A DNA stretch of 64,000 nt from Chryseobacterium aahli (lineage in GTDB: Bacteria > Bacteroidota > Bacteroidia > Flavobacteriales > Weeksellaceae): positions 1 to 64,000 of the forward strand of contig NZ_JALDNB010000002.1 in the NCBI RefSeq assembly GCF_022699665.1. Reading direction: 5' to 3'. Numbering within the stretch: the stretch's first letter is position 1; every line of letters starts with the position of its first letter. Shown piece after piece: positions 7,470 through 16,187 of this stretch. Made by a program: the position numbers and the translations under genes. Under the pieces are notes generated by a model that saw only the letters and a list, made by a program, of their open reading frames with translations, was not told the origin of the DNA and made no database searches.

Positions 7470-9065
7470 TTAATTATTTAATTTTTCTTCATTTAAAGCC
7501 TGAAGATAATGTGAAGGGGAAATATCTGTGATTTTTTTGAATGCAACCGCAAACTTACTCTGAGAAGAAAAACCTGCTTCATCGGCTAAACTTGCTATTT
7601 TATATTTTTGGTATTTAGAATCGCTTTTAAGTTTTTCAAGAATATATTTTATTCGTAATTCATTGATATAATTATTAAAATCTTTATGCTTAAAATTATT
7701 AATCACATAAGACAAATACTTAGTATTGGTATCACAGTAGGTGGCGAGATAGGGCAGTGATATAGAATTTCGAGTAAATAAAGTAGAATTTTCAAATTTT
7801 TCAAGTTTTGCAAGCAGCTTTTTCTCTGTTGCAGGGGTCATCATTGCAGGCTGCCCAAAATCTAAATTAGTGATGATTTCTTTATCTGTACTTTCTTGCT
7901 GAATATTTTCTTCTAAGCTGAAAACCTGATGAATGTGATTATCTTGTATTTGCTTTGTGTTTACTTTGATGTTTGTATGGTTTGCTTTATAATTCGAACT
8001 TTTAATAAAAATTAAAATAATATATACACAAAAAAGTGTAATAAGCAGAATTAATATAAGGCTGTTTCTGTGAGATTTTTTTTCTTCAATTTGGTATTTT
8101 TGTTGTGAATCAGAATATTCTTTGTCAATAAAAGCAGAAGTGTTATAAGATATTTTTTCTTTTGTAGAATCTTGTTTAATTTTTACTTCAGCCAGTTTTT
8201 CGATGTTTTTTGTAGCAAAATAGTACTGCTGAGAAGTATTGTAGATCTCATCTTTTAAGCTCAGATAGTTAGATTGTTCTGCAATACTTTCTGCTTTATC
8301 AAGGTATAATTTTGCTTTATCAAGATTTTTTGTTTCAATGTATACTTGTGCAATTCCACTAAAAATTAAACCCTTTAAATAATTATCTGACATTGGAGCT
8401 AAAGTAGATGCTGCTTTCTGATAAATACTTAGCGCTCTTTTATTGTCACCTAACTTGTAGTAGCAGATTCCTTCTAATTGGTAATTGTTAGCAACAAGCG
8501 TAGGCTCTCTGTTACCAATACTCTTAAAAAGATGATTTGATTGATTTACATAATATAAGGCTTTTTTATAATGGTTAAATTCTATTTCACAATAGGCTTT
8601 TTCCTGCATCACTAACCCCAGCATATTACTTGCAACAGATGCATTATTAATCTTTTTAATCACATACTCAGACTTATTGATATAGTCTTTAGCTTGGTTA
8701 AACAATCCCAGACTTCTATATTGAGATGATAAAAAGCCATAAATTTTTGATTGCCATAGATAATCATCAGAATTTCTAACGTACTCTTCAGCTTTTAATG
8801 CATATTCTAAAGATTTTCTATCATTACCGGATTGTTGTATAAGCGTTGCAGAAAGCATCAGGCTTTTAGCTTTAAATTTTGGGGTTTCTGAAATTTTATA
8901 AAGAGAATCTGCAATTTCTAAAGCTTTTTTAAAATCCTTTTGAGAGGTTTCCAAATAGGTTTTGCTGTATATTAGATTGTATTTCTCCGGGTCTTGTGCT
9001 TTTAGATTGTTTGTAATTATAAATATTACAAAATACAATAAGAGTGTCAATAGATTTTTAACCAT
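7470..9065 (-). CDS. TPR-transmembrane-AraC transcriptional regulator
   Basis: This 531-aa protein begins with a signal-anchor-like hydrophobic segment (about residues 1-23). A periplasmic-type stretch of TPR helices follows (about 40-310, with motifs such as 'YYKLGDNKRALSIYQKAAS'). There is then a transmembrane helix (about 338-356) and a cytoplasmic C-terminal AraC-type DNA-binding domain (about 415-525, with 'IASLADEAGFSSQSKFAVAFKKITDISPSHYL'-like sequence in two HTH parts). This architecture is common in Bacteroidota as a one-component sensor-regulator. It is encoded just upstream of the YadA-head-like gene on the same strand, with 266 bp between them, so it may control that gene. The ligand is unknown. 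Confidence 0.85.
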   Translation of the reverse strand: MVKNLLTLLLYFVIFIITNNLKAQDPEKYNLIYSKTYLETSQKDFKKALEIADSLYKISETPKFKAKSLMLSATLIQQSGNDRKSLEYALKAEEYVRNSDDYLWQSKIYGFLSSQYRSLGLFNQAKDYINKSEYVIKKINNASVASNMLGLVMQEKAYCEIEFNHYKKALYYVNQSNHLFKSIGNREPTLVANNYQLEGICYYKLGDNKRALSIYQKAASTLAPMSDNYLKGLIFSGIAQVYIETKNLDKAKLYLDKAESIAEQSNYLSLKDEIYNTSQQYYFATKNIEKLAEVKIKQDSTKEKISYNTSAFIDKEYSDSQQKYQIEEKKSHRNSLILILLITLFCVYIILIFIKSSNYKANHTNIKVNTKQIQDNHIHQVFSLEENIQQESTDKEIITNLDFGQPAMMTPATEKKLLAKLEKFENSTLFTRNSISLPYLATYCDTNTKYLSYVINNFKHKDFNNYINELRIKYILEKLKSDSKYQKYKIASLADEAGFSSQSKFAVAFKKITDISPSHYLQALNEEKLNN

Positions 9066-9767
9066 ATATCATTAGTTTTAATGCTTTTGCATTTTAATTT
9101 CAAATTTAGTGTTACCTGAATGTATTAATTGTGATTATATTTTAATATTTGTTAAAATGGAGGGGTTTGGTAGTGGAAACCATCTGAATAAAATCTGATT
9201 GATTTATGAGTAAAAATCCCACTATTAGAAGTCGTTAAACTTTTGATATATAAAATGATGAAAATGTATACTTTGAGATCTTGAATCATATCATTCAAAA
9301 TCAGTAGAATGATATGATTGAATTTAGTATTGGATTATTATATAAAAGTTCAAATCCATTTCATTTTACCCCAATAAAAATACGGTTTTGGAAATAATTA
9401 TAAAAGAAAGAGTTTGACGTATTCCTGAAAATGAATAGCTTAAATAATAGTTTTTGTGTTTTAATTTACTGAATATGAGATTTTTATGATATTTTACACA
9501 GTAATGGAGATTGATGCTGTTATTTTACACATTACGTTTATTTATTCTAGTTATATGAAATTGTTATTGATGAATTTAAAAAAAGCATTATAATGAAAAT
9601 GCTAGTCTTTATTTTCCTGAAAATGATTGAAGTACCAAACTTTGTTATACTTCGATATTTGTAATTTTACCAAACTTAAGTATTCAAAATACAATTTTTT
9701 CTATACCAAAAATCACTAGTTTATATAAAGAGCTAGTGATTTTTTTAATCAAAATTTACATCTTGTT
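9066..9767. other. 702-bp intergenic region with two inverted repeats
   Basis: I find no gene here. It holds a 13-bp perfect inverted repeat (9284-9296 with 9307-9319) and a terminator-like hairpin at 9708-9744. A 23-codon frame at 9593-9664 is too short to support. The region is very AT-rich. Confidence 0.5.
9708..9744 (+). terminator. terminator-like hairpin with no obvious upstream gene
   Basis: A 12-bp perfect stem (9708-9719 with 9733-9744, 13-nt loop) is followed by T's to 9746. The nearest plus-strand gene upstream is thousands of bases away, so it either ends an unseen transcript or attenuates the 9768 gene. Confidence 0.5.
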
Positions 9768-10214
9768 ATGAAAATCAATAACAAAAATAACGTTAGAAAT
9801 ATCAGATTTCATCTTCTACTTCTTTTCATCATATTAATCATCATCGCAATTTTTATTTTAAGGGGACGTTTTCAGATTTTCACGATATGTATTGCAAATG
9901 CAATCTTATGTTTTATTATATTTTTTAATTATCGCGAATTTGAATATTCCGGAGAATGTATTTCTTTTAAAAAATATTCTGTTTTTAAGAGTGGTTACAT
10001 ACGTCCATTTGTAGAAATGCCTGTTACTCATTTTAAAGATTTTGAAATAAAAAGATGTATGTTCACATATTTTTTAATTATTACTTTTGATAATGGAATT
10101 TCAGTAAAGAAGAATCTCAGTTTATCGCTAAAATGGTATAATGACAAAAAGATTATTAGTATCACAAACGTTTTGGACTCATTAAAAGAGAACAGAAATA
10201 GTGAAAATTCTTGA
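9768..10214 (+). CDS. small membrane protein of unknown function, PH-like C-terminal part
   Basis: This 148-aa protein has two adjacent transmembrane helices (about residues 14-30 and 36-52). A cytosolic domain of short beta strands follows ('ECISFKKYSVFKS', 'HFKDFEIKRCMF', 'FLIITFDNGISVKKNL'). The order 'two helices, then a beta-rich domain that describes itself as a surface' resembles bacterial PH-domain (bPH) membrane proteins, but this is only a fold guess. It stands alone on the plus strand between the orphan hairpin at 9708-9744 and uvrA. I see no partner gene and cannot assign a function. Confidence 0.6.
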   Translation: MKINNKNNVRNIRFHLLLLFIILIIIAIFILRGRFQIFTICIANAILCFIIFFNYREFEYSGECISFKKYSVFKSGYIRPFVEMPVTHFKDFEIKRCMFTYFLIITFDNGISVKKNLSLSLKWYNDKKIISITNVLDSLKENRNSENS

Positions 10215-10348
10215 AAATTTTTAAATAAATTAATTAAGATAAATGATAATGATACGGTAGGATATTAGATTTAAAACTCATGAAAATTATGTGGCATTCC
10301 AATTAAAATCGAGACAATTTTTAACTCAATAAATTCCATAAAATTCCG

Positions 10349-10356
10349 TATTTTTG
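10349..10356 (+). promoter_or_regulatory. probable -7 element of the uvrA promoter
   Basis: TATTTTTG matches the Bacteroidota -7 consensus TAnnTTTG and lies 36 nt before the uvrA ATG. A clear -33 TTG at the usual spacing is not visible. Confidence 0.35.
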
Positions 10357-10391
10357 CAAATCGTGATTTTCATGTAAGGTCACCCCAAATT

Positions 10392-13220
10392 ATGAGTGAA
10401 TCAAAAGAATATATAGAAGTTTACGGAGCCAGAGAACACAATCTTAAAAACATTGATGTCAAAATTCCGCGTAATGAACTGGTGGTAATCACCGGACTTT
10501 CCGGAAGCGGAAAATCATCATTGGCTTTTGATACGATTTTTGCCGAAGGTCAGCGTCGTTACATAGAAACTTTTTCTGCTTATGCACGTCAGTTTTTAGG
10601 CGGTTTGGAACGTCCCGATGTTGATAAAATTGAAGGATTGTCTCCCGTAATTGCGATTGAACAGAAAACGACCAACAAAAATCCCCGTTCTACAGTGGGA
10701 ACGGTGACTGAGCTCTACGATTACCTTCGTTTATTGTTTGCGAGAGTTTCTGATGCCTATTCTCAAACGACAGGCAAGAAATTGGTTAGCTACACCGAAG
10801 ATCAGATTCTTGATACAATTAAAGAAAACTACAAAGGCGAAAAGCTGATGTTGATGGCACCTGTTGTTCGTTCAAGAAAAGGTCATTATCACGAACTTTT
10901 TGTTCAGATGGCGAAGAAAGGATACGGACAGGCAAGAATCGATGGTGAATTGCAGGATATTGAGTATGATTTAAAACTCGACCGTTACAAAACCCACGAT
11001 ATCGACATCGTCATTGACCGTTGGATCATTGGTGAATCTGCCTCTGAAACGAGAATGGAGAAATCACTGAGAACCGCCATGGAAATGGGAGAAGGTGTAA
11101 TCGGAATTCAAAAGCTGGGAAGTACCGAAATTGAATATTTTTCTAAAAATTTAATGGATGCCGAAACAGGTCATTCATTAGCTTTGCCGGAACCAAATAC
11201 TTTTTCTTTCAACTCTCCGAAAGGAAGTTGCCCAAGTTGTAAAGGTTTAGGGACCATCAAGAAAATCAACACCGATTATTTTGTTGAAAATCCTAAATTA
11301 TCCATTAATCAGGGAGGTTTGTTGCCTTTGGAAGATATTAAATCGAATAAATGGATTTTAGCACAGGTCAAAAATATACTTGAAATTTTCGGGTTAGGAT
11401 TGACGACTCCATTTAAAGATATTCCTGCAGAAGCGTTGGATTATATGTACAACGGTTGTCACAAAGAATTTAATAAAGACCTGAAGTATGCAGGAATTGC
11501 CAAAAAAATAAAGATCAGTTTTGATGGTTTGATTCCTTTTATGGAAGAAATCATTGACGAAAAAGAGTCTTATGAAGGTGTTTTGCTCGAAAGACATTTT
11601 ACAACCGAAGAAACCTGTCCTGAATGTAAAGGAGCACGTCTTCAGCCGGGAAGTTTAAGCTTTAAAATCGACGGAAAAAATATCGCTGAGATCAATGGTT
11701 TGAGTTTATCAGATCTGAAAGATTGGTTGAGAGATGTAAAAGATAAATTTTCGCCGAAACACGCAATTATCGCTCATGAAATTTTAAAGGAAATCGAAAC
11801 CAGACTTCAGTTTTTACTAGATGTTGGTTTGGAATATTTAAGTCTGAGCAGAAGTTCAAAAACCCTATCCGGTGGAGAATCTCAGAGAATTCGTTTGGCA
11901 ACGCAGATTGGTTCGCAGTTGGTAAATGTTCTGTATATTTTGGATGAACCAAGTATCGGTTTGCACCAAAGAGATAATGAAAGACTGATCAAGTCATTAA
12001 AAAATCTTCGTGATATCGGAAACTCGGTTTTGGTTGTAGAACATGATAAAGATATGATCATGGAAGCCGATGAGGTTTTGGATATTGGTCCAAGAGCCGG
12101 AAAATTCGGTGGAGAAATTCTTTGGCAGGGAAAACCTGCAGATTTACTGAAAGCAGATACCATCACTGCAGATTACATCAACGGAAAAAGAAAAATTGCC
12201 ATTCCGGAAGTCAGAAGAGAAGGAAATGGTAAAAGTATCGTCTTAAAAGGTGCTACAGGAAACAATCTTAAAAATGTAACGCTTGATATTCCGTTAGGAA
12301 AATTGGTGGTTGTGACAGGAATTTCAGGAAGCGGAAAATCTTCTCTGATCAACGGAACTTTGTATCCGATTCTGAACAAACATTTTTACAGAGCCGTTCA
12401 GGAACCTTTGCCTTACAAGAAAATAGAAGGTCTAGATAATATTGATAAAATCGTAGATGTTGACCAGACTCCGATCGGAAGAACACCACGTTCAAATCCG
12501 GCAACGTACACCGGAATGTTCACCGATATCAGAAATTTATTTTCAGAATTGCCTGAAAGTAAAATCCGTGGTTACAAACCGGGAAGATTTTCTTTCAACG
12601 TAAAAGGCGGAAGATGCGAAACTTGTCAGGGAGGTGGTTTGAAAGTCATTGAAATGAACTTTTTACCAGACGTTTATGTGCATTGCGAAACCTGTAACGG
12701 AAAACGTTTCAACAGAGAAACTTTGGAAGTTCGTTACAAAGGAAAATCGATTTCCGATGTTTTGGATATGACGATTGATGAAGCGGTAGATTTCTTCCAG
12801 CCGATTCCTAAGATTTTTGCAAGAGTGAAAACTTTGCAAGATGTTGGTTTGGGTTATATCACAATGGGACAGCAATCGACAACACTTTCCGGTGGTGAAG
12901 CGCAACGTATCAAACTTGCAACAGAATTAGCAAAAAGACAAACAGGAAATACTTTATATATTCTTGACGAACCAACTACCGGACTTCATTTTGAAGACGT
13001 GAAAATTCTGATGGATGCCATTAATAAATTGGTGGAATTAGGAAATTCATTCATTATCATCGAACATAATATGGACGTGATTAAATTGGCAGATCATATT
13101 ATTGACGTTGGTCCAGAAGGTGGAAAATACGGCGGTGAGATTATTGCCAAAGGAACTCCGGAAGAGATTATTAAATCAAAGAAGAGTTTGACAGGGAAGT
13201 ATTTGAAGAAGGAGATGTGA
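10392..13220 (+). CDS. uvrA: excinuclease ABC subunit UvrA
   Basis: This 942-aa protein is full-length UvrA, the damage-sensing ATPase of nucleotide excision repair. Visible features are Walker A 'GLSGSGKSS' (residues 35-43), a first zinc-binding module ('CPSCKGLG' and 'CPECKGAR'), and ABC signature '[12 protein letters not shown]' near 491. A second Walker A 'GISGSGKSS' lies near 642, the second zinc finger 'CETCQGGG...CETCNGKR' near 738-765, and a second signature '[12 protein letters not shown]' near 832. Each ABC half has its Walker B ('[12 protein letters not shown]', '[12 protein letters not shown]'). It acts in the cytoplasm with UvrB and UvrC. It is monocistronic, ending before a repeat element and a strong terminator. 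In Bacteroidota a second uvrA copy elsewhere is common. Confidence 0.97.
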   Translation: MSESKEYIEVYGAREHNLKNIDVKIPRNELVVITGLSGSGKSSLAFDTIFAEGQRRYIETFSAYARQFLGGLERPDVDKIEGLSPVIAIEQKTTNKNPRSTVGTVTELYDYLRLLFARVSDAYSQTTGKKLVSYTEDQILDTIKENYKGEKLMLMAPVVRSRKGHYHELFVQMAKKGYGQARIDGELQDIEYDLKLDRYKTHDIDIVIDRWIIGESASETRMEKSLRTAMEMGEGVIGIQKLGSTEIEYFSKNLMDAETGHSLALPEPNTFSFNSPKGSCPSCKGLGTIKKINTDYFVENPKLSINQGGLLPLEDIKSNKWILAQVKNILEIFGLGLTTPFKDIPAEALDYMYNGCHKEFNKDLKYAGIAKKIKISFDGLIPFMEEIIDEKESYEGVLLERHFTTEETCPECKGARLQPGSLSFKIDGKNIAEINGLSLSDLKDWLRDVKDKFSPKHAIIAHEILKEIETRLQFLLDVGLEYLSLSRSSKTLSGGESQRIRLATQIGSQLVNVLYILDEPSIGLHQRDNERLIKSLKNLRDIGNSVLVVEHDKDMIMEADEVLDIGPRAGKFGGEILWQGKPADLLKADTITADYINGKRKIAIPEVRREGNGKSIVLKGATGNNLKNVTLDIPLGKLVVVTGISGSGKSSLINGTLYPILNKHFYRAVQEPLPYKKIEGLDNIDKIVDVDQTPIGRTPRSNPATYTGMFTDIRNLFSELPESKIRGYKPGRFSFNVKGGRCETCQGGGLKVIEMNFLPDVYVHCETCNGKRFNRETLEVRYKGKSISDVLDMTIDEAVDFFQPIPKIFARVKTLQDVGLGYITMGQQSTTLSGGEAQRIKLATELAKRQTGNTLYILDEPTTGLHFEDVKILMDAINKLVELGNSFIIIEHNMDVIKLADHIIDVGPEGGKYGGEIIAKGTPEEIIKSKKSLTGKYLKKEM

Positions 13221-13250
13221 TAAATTTAATCTAAAAATTTAAACAGAATC

Positions 13251-13319
13251 TTTGTCATTCCGTAGGAATCTAAACTGTTACTTTAAAATTCACTGTCGAG
13301 ATTCCTATGGAATGACAAA
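13251..13319. repeat. intergenic palindromic repeat, copy 1
   Basis: Arms of 21 bp (13251-13271 and 13299-13319) start TTTGTCATTCC and differ at one base. The spacer is 27 bp. The same arms occur at 40141-40210, so this is a dispersed element, not just a terminator. Confidence 0.8.
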
Positions 13320-13328
13320 CAGAATATG

Positions 13329-13359
13329 AAAAGGCTAAACTGATGATGTTTAGCCTTTT
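13329..13359 (+). terminator. intrinsic terminator downstream of uvrA
   Basis: A 12-bp perfect stem (13329-13340 with 13348-13359, 7-nt loop) is followed by a T-run. It lies 109 nt past the uvrA stop, on the far side of the repeat element. Confidence 0.8.
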
Positions 13360-13638
13360 TTATGCACATAATTTAAACTCCAATGTTAACAATTCAATTA
13401 TTTTAGAAATTTAAATAATTGAATTTCAGTATTTTATATTACAATGTTAACTCAATGTTAACTCAATGTGAAATTAGTATGAATATTTTTTTATATCTTT
13501 GGTTTAGAAATCAAAACAAGTTTAATATATAATTTAAAACCAAAGAGTTATGAAATCGCTATTTATAATTTTAGTGTAAAAAATTAAATTTTCTGGCGAT
13601 AACATATGACCAATTAAAAACAATAAAAAAATATACAT
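13360..13638. other. intergenic region with tandem and inverted repeats before a secreted-protein gene
   Basis: It holds a 13-bp inverted repeat (13391-13403 with 13413-13425), two and a half tandem copies of AATGTTAACTC (about 13442-13468), and a -7-like TATCTTTG at 13494-13501. A 9-codon frame at 13550-13579 resembles the start of a signal peptide but is too short to call. Confidence 0.45.
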
Positions 13639-14043
13639 ATGAAAAATAAAATCCAAATATTTGTTGCTTCACTTTTCGCATTAGGATTAACTGCAGTCGC
13701 AGGTAATGTAAAAGCTCAGACCACTTCAAGTAATACCATTCAGGAAGTTCAGTTGAATAAAAATGATGCATTCAATGAAATCAGAAGTCTGCTAATGGAT
13801 CAGTTTGATTTTACAAACTCTGAGTATAAAGAAGGTATTGTAAAGTCTGAGGTGAAGTTTGATGTTGCTGAGAATGGAAAAATCGTGAATGTACGTTCAA
13901 AAGGTGATTGTAAAAATGTAAGTAAAGAAATTGAAAATGTTTTAAGCCATCTTCAGTATAAAATTGATTCAAGAAAGCTTAATGAAAACATGATTGCCTC
14001 ATCTTATGTGATGCCGGTGACGGTTGATATTACCCACAGATAA
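13639..14043 (+). CDS. secreted protein, TonB-C-terminal-like fold suspected
   Basis: This 134-aa protein has a signal peptide (about residues 1-26, ending VKAQ). After a short linker it has a compact domain. The pattern 'GIVKSEVKFDVAENGKIVNVRSKGDCKNVSKEIENVLSHLQY' resembles the beta-alpha-beta 'V-x-F-x-V-x-x-x-G-x-I-x-x-V' layout of TonB-C or GldM-like periplasmic domains. No transmembrane helix or proline-rich linker is present, so it is not a TonB protein. The mature form is probably periplasmic. It is monocistronic, with a hairpin terminator at 14084-14105. The function is unknown. Confidence 0.65.
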   Translation: MKNKIQIFVASLFALGLTAVAGNVKAQTTSSNTIQEVQLNKNDAFNEIRSLLMDQFDFTNSEYKEGIVKSEVKFDVAENGKIVNVRSKGDCKNVSKEIENVLSHLQYKIDSRKLNENMIASSYVMPVTVDITHR

Positions 14044-14083
14044 ATTGAAATAATTGATCAAACAAACTATATACAATTTCCCT

Positions 14084-14105
14084 AAACTGCTTGAAAAAGC
14101 AGTTT
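14084..14105 (+). terminator. intrinsic terminator
   Basis: A 9-bp stem (14084-14092 with 14097-14105, GAAA loop) is followed by T7. It ends the 13639-14043 transcript. Confidence 0.8.
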
Positions 14106-14152
14106 TTTTATTTCCTGTAATTGCATACATTTGATTTTAAATTTTCCATCCT

Positions 14153-14665
14153 GTGAATCCTATTCTTGATGTTGTTGTCCGCTCTCTCTGCGTTTTCCTT
14201 TTTATGGTGATCGCCATTCGTCTGTTTGGGAAAAACCAGCTTTCACAGCTCAATGCGGGAGATGTTGTTCTGTTGCTTTTAATTTCAAATGCTGTACAGA
14301 ATGCGATGGTGGGCAATAATACTTCACTGGAAGGCGGAATTATAGCTGCCCTAGTTTTGTTTGCTGCAAATTTTATATTAAAAAGACTCATGTTTTCCAA
14401 TCGTACATTTGCGAGTTTTATGGAAGCTGATCCTGTGATTTTAGTAAAAGACGGAGTTGTAGACCACGTTGCATTGCGAAAGGTAAAAATTAGTTTTGAC
14501 GAGTTGAACGAATCCATCAGAGAACACGGAATAGAAAAGATAGAGAATGTAAAACTTTCGATTCTGGAAGTCGATGGAAATATCAGTGTAATTTCTGAGG
14601 ATGAAAAAGATAAGCAAACGCATTATTCGAGAATTAAGAGAAAAAATAAAAGAAAATATCATTAA
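14153..14665 (+). CDS. DUF421 (YetF-like) membrane protein
   Basis: This 170-aa protein starts at a GTG. It has three N-terminal membrane helices (about residues 8-25, 34-50 and 58-76) with the DUF421 pattern 'RLFGKNQLSQLNAGDVVLLLLISNAVQNAMVG'. A soluble C-terminal domain follows, with 'FMEADPVILVKDGVV' and 'KISFDELNESIREHGIEKIENVKLSILEVDGNISVI' segments. Members sit in the inner membrane; the family's role is unknown (YetF-type proteins have been linked to spore and stress functions in other phyla). The GNAT gene starts 3 bp after its stop, so the two are co-transcribed. Confidence 0.85.
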   Translation: MNPILDVVVRSLCVFLFMVIAIRLFGKNQLSQLNAGDVVLLLLISNAVQNAMVGNNTSLEGGIIAALVLFAANFILKRLMFSNRTFASFMEADPVILVKDGVVDHVALRKVKISFDELNESIREHGIEKIENVKLSILEVDGNISVISEDEKDKQTHYSRIKRKNKRKYH

Positions 14666-14668
14666 AAA

Positions 14669-15163
14669 ATGAACTACGAAATAAGAGAAATGCTCCCAAA
14701 AGACGAAACCCGTGTGATGGAAATTTTTCAGCAGGGGATAGATGGCGGAATTGCCACTTTCGATACCGAACTTCCGAATGTTGAGGTCTGGAATACAAGT
14801 TTTATTAACGACTGCCGCTGGGTTTTGGAAAATGAAAAGAGTGAGGTGATTGGTTGGTCTGCTTTGAAGCCTGTAAGTAAAAGAGAATGTTTTAAAGGGG
14901 TCGCTGAGGTAAGTATTTATTTTGACCATAATTATGTCGGGAAAGGTTTAGGGTCACTTTTATTAAGAAAGCTAATTGTCGACAGTGAAAACCACGGATT
15001 CTGGACTTTGCAGTCTAATATTTTTCCAGAAAATGAAGCGTCTATCAAATTTCATTTAAAAAATGGTTTCAGAACGGTTGGTGTCCGTGAGAAAGTAGGA
15101 AAGCTTCATGGCGAATGGAAAGATTTGGTGATGCTTGAAAGAAGAAGTGAGATTGTACTTTAA
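14669..15163 (+). CDS. GNAT family N-acetyltransferase (phosphinothricin acetyltransferase-like)
   Basis: This 164-aa cytoplasmic protein shows the GNAT fold. It opens 'EIREMLPKDETRVMEIFQQGIDGGIATF', continues with 'WSALKPVSKRECFKGVAEVSIYFDHNYVGKGLGSLLL' (the V-x-x-x-Y-G-x-G-G-x-L acetyl-CoA loop; here 'YVGKGLGSLLLRKL'), and ends 'FHLKNGFRTVGVREKVGKLHGEWKDLVMLER'. That end is characteristic of the Pat/Bar and MddA-like N-acetyltransferases, which act on phosphinothricin, methionine sulfoximine or related amino acids. The natural substrate is not known. It is translationally close to the DUF421 gene. Confidence 0.88.
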   Translation: MNYEIREMLPKDETRVMEIFQQGIDGGIATFDTELPNVEVWNTSFINDCRWVLENEKSEVIGWSALKPVSKRECFKGVAEVSIYFDHNYVGKGLGSLLLRKLIVDSENHGFWTLQSNIFPENEASIKFHLKNGFRTVGVREKVGKLHGEWKDLVMLERRSEIVL

Positions 15164-15200
15164 ATCTTATTAATTTTTTTGGGAATTGGGCGAGTAGTCT

Positions 15201-15219
15201 TTTGGCATTTTGATTGTAT
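15201..15219 (+). promoter_or_regulatory. sigma-54-like -24/-12 element upstream of the small lipoprotein gene
   Basis: TTTGGCATTTTGATTGTAT places GG (15204-15205) exactly 12 bp from GT (15216-15217), the geometry of a sigma-54 promoter (GG/GC). The start codon follows 35 nt after the GT. A matching element with the same geometry precedes the next gene. Confidence 0.4.
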
Positions 15220-15251
15220 CATTCAGATTATTAATTTAAAATAATTTGATT

Positions 15252-15404
15252 ATGAATTTTCTTAAAAATACAGTCGCAATGCTAATCTTAGCGGGATTTT
15301 TTTCATCATGTGTTCCACATCCAAGTCAAAGACCAATGCCGCCGGGACACGATAAAAAAGTAGAAAAACTGAAAGAAGCTCATCCAAGAAACAGAAATAG
15401 ATAA
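15252..15404 (+). CDS. small putative lipoprotein (50 aa)
   Basis: This short gene encodes 50 residues. There is a positively charged start, a hydrophobic segment ('VAMLILAGFF') and a cysteine at residue 20 in 'FFSSC' that fits a loose Bacteroidota lipobox. A short polar tail follows with 'PMPPGHDKKVEKLKE' and 'HPRNRNR'. It would be an outer- or inner-membrane lipoprotein of about 31 residues after processing. No function is known. Support comes from the intact frame, the lipobox, and an upstream element almost identical to that of the following His/Arg-rich gene at the same distance from the start. The two are probably co-regulated. Confidence 0.65.
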   Translation: MNFLKNTVAMLILAGFFSSCVPHPSQRPMPPGHDKKVEKLKEAHPRNRNR

Positions 15405-15462
15405 GGTTCTACACATATGATTTTAGAAATTATTTCGTTATACGATTATAATTTTTCTCAAT

Positions 15463-15482
15463 TTTTGGCATTATCATTGTAT
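15463..15482 (+). promoter_or_regulatory. sigma-54-like -24/-12 element upstream of the His/Arg-rich gene
   Basis: TTTTGGCATTATCATTGTAT has GG at 15467-15468 and GT at 15479-15480, 12 bp apart. The start codon follows 36 nt after the GT. It matches the element at 15201-15219 in sequence, spacing and distance to the start. Confidence 0.4.
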
Positions 15483-15515
15483 TTTTTGAGAAGTTAACTT
15501 GAAATTTTTATCATT

Positions 15516-15800
15516 ATGAAGTTGTTATCTAAAGTAATTGGTGTGTTCTTAGTTATTTTTGCAGTTGCATTTTATCAGGCAGAACCTACCCAAAAACGCC
15601 ATCATCCTCACTCGTACAAACATCATCATCGTGGACATCACAAGATGAAGTACAAAAGAGTAGCGTATCATAAGGCTCCAAGGCATCATTATAAGAAACA
15701 CTATTACAGACCTGCGAGACCTTACAGGCATTATACTCACAAGAGATACAGACAACCCCGTGTTTATCATAGCAGACCGGTTGTTGTAGTTAATTTATAA
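15516..15800 (+). CDS. His/Arg/Tyr-rich small secreted protein
   Basis: This 94-aa protein has a signal peptide (about residues 1-22, ending in 'FYQAEP') and a mature part made almost wholly of His, Lys, Arg, Tyr and Pro ('HHHRGHHK', 'KHYYRPARPYRHY'). It ends in 'VVVVNL'. The composition suggests a basic, metal- or polyanion-binding periplasmic or surface protein. The composition-biased sequence gives little homology signal. It follows the small lipoprotein and shares its upstream element. A strong terminator follows immediately. The antisense frame over it is a shadow. Confidence 0.75.
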   Translation: MKLLSKVIGVFLVIFAVAFYQAEPTQKRHHPHSYKHHHRGHHKMKYKRVAYHKAPRHHYKKHYYRPARPYRHYTHKRYRQPRVYHSRPVVVVNL

Positions 15801-15834
15801 AAATAGGCTGTCTCAGAAATGGGACAGCCTATTT
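15801..15834 (+). terminator. intrinsic terminator
   Basis: A 14-bp stem (15801-15814 with 15821-15834, one G-U pair, 6-nt loop) begins immediately after the stop at 15800 and ends in an AT-rich tail. Confidence 0.85.
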
Positions 15835-15872
15835 ATTTTATCAGATTGAAAAGATTTTGTCTAAAATATAAA

Positions 15873-16187
15873 TTAGATCTTCTTTTTCTTAGGATTTAAA
15901 AAAGTATTAAAGATCATTACTTCCTGTCCGAACTTTTTTTCGATTCTTTCAGAGATGTTTAATAATTCACTTTCCATAAACTCAGTTCTTTTTTCTTCAT
16001 CATCAAAAATTAAAAGAAGATTATAGTTTTTGCCGTCTTCAATGAAGTCGCTGTGTACCTCAGAGAGGATATATTTTTCGACATCCAAAAGATTTTCCGT
16101 CATCAGAACCAAGGTGTCATCCACGTAATTTTCCCATTCTTCGATATTGTCTTTTGTGCAATGGAAAGTAATGCTCAATACGCTCAT
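15873..16187 (-). CDS. DUF4286 family protein
   Basis: This 104-aa cytoplasmic protein opens 'LSITFHCTKDNIEEWENYVDDTLVLM' and has the compact alpha-beta ABM-like layout of DUF4286, a small Bacteroidota family of unknown role. It has no signal peptide or membrane segment and ends with a lysine-rich tail. It stands alone, divergent from gyrA with 149 bp between the start codons. Family position next to gyrA is common in flavobacteria as far as I recall, but I see no functional link. Confidence 0.8.
   Translation of the reverse strand: MSVLSITFHCTKDNIEEWENYVDDTLVLMTENLLDVEKYILSEVHSDFIEDGKNYNLLLIFDDEEKRTEFMESELLNISERIEKKFGQEVMIFNTFLNPKKKKI

Noticed and set aside
9348..9357. tRNA T-loop-like GTTCAAATCC
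   Set aside because: No T-stem, acceptor or anticodon arm can be formed around it.
9593..9664. 23-codon plus-strand frame
   Set aside because: Too short and without ribosome-binding or homology support.
13550..13579. 9-codon frame that looks like the start of a signal peptide
   Set aside because: It stops after 9 codons and the real gene starts at 13639.
15549..15770. 73-aa antisense frame on the His/Arg-rich gene
   Set aside because: It is a shadow created by the biased composition of the sense gene.
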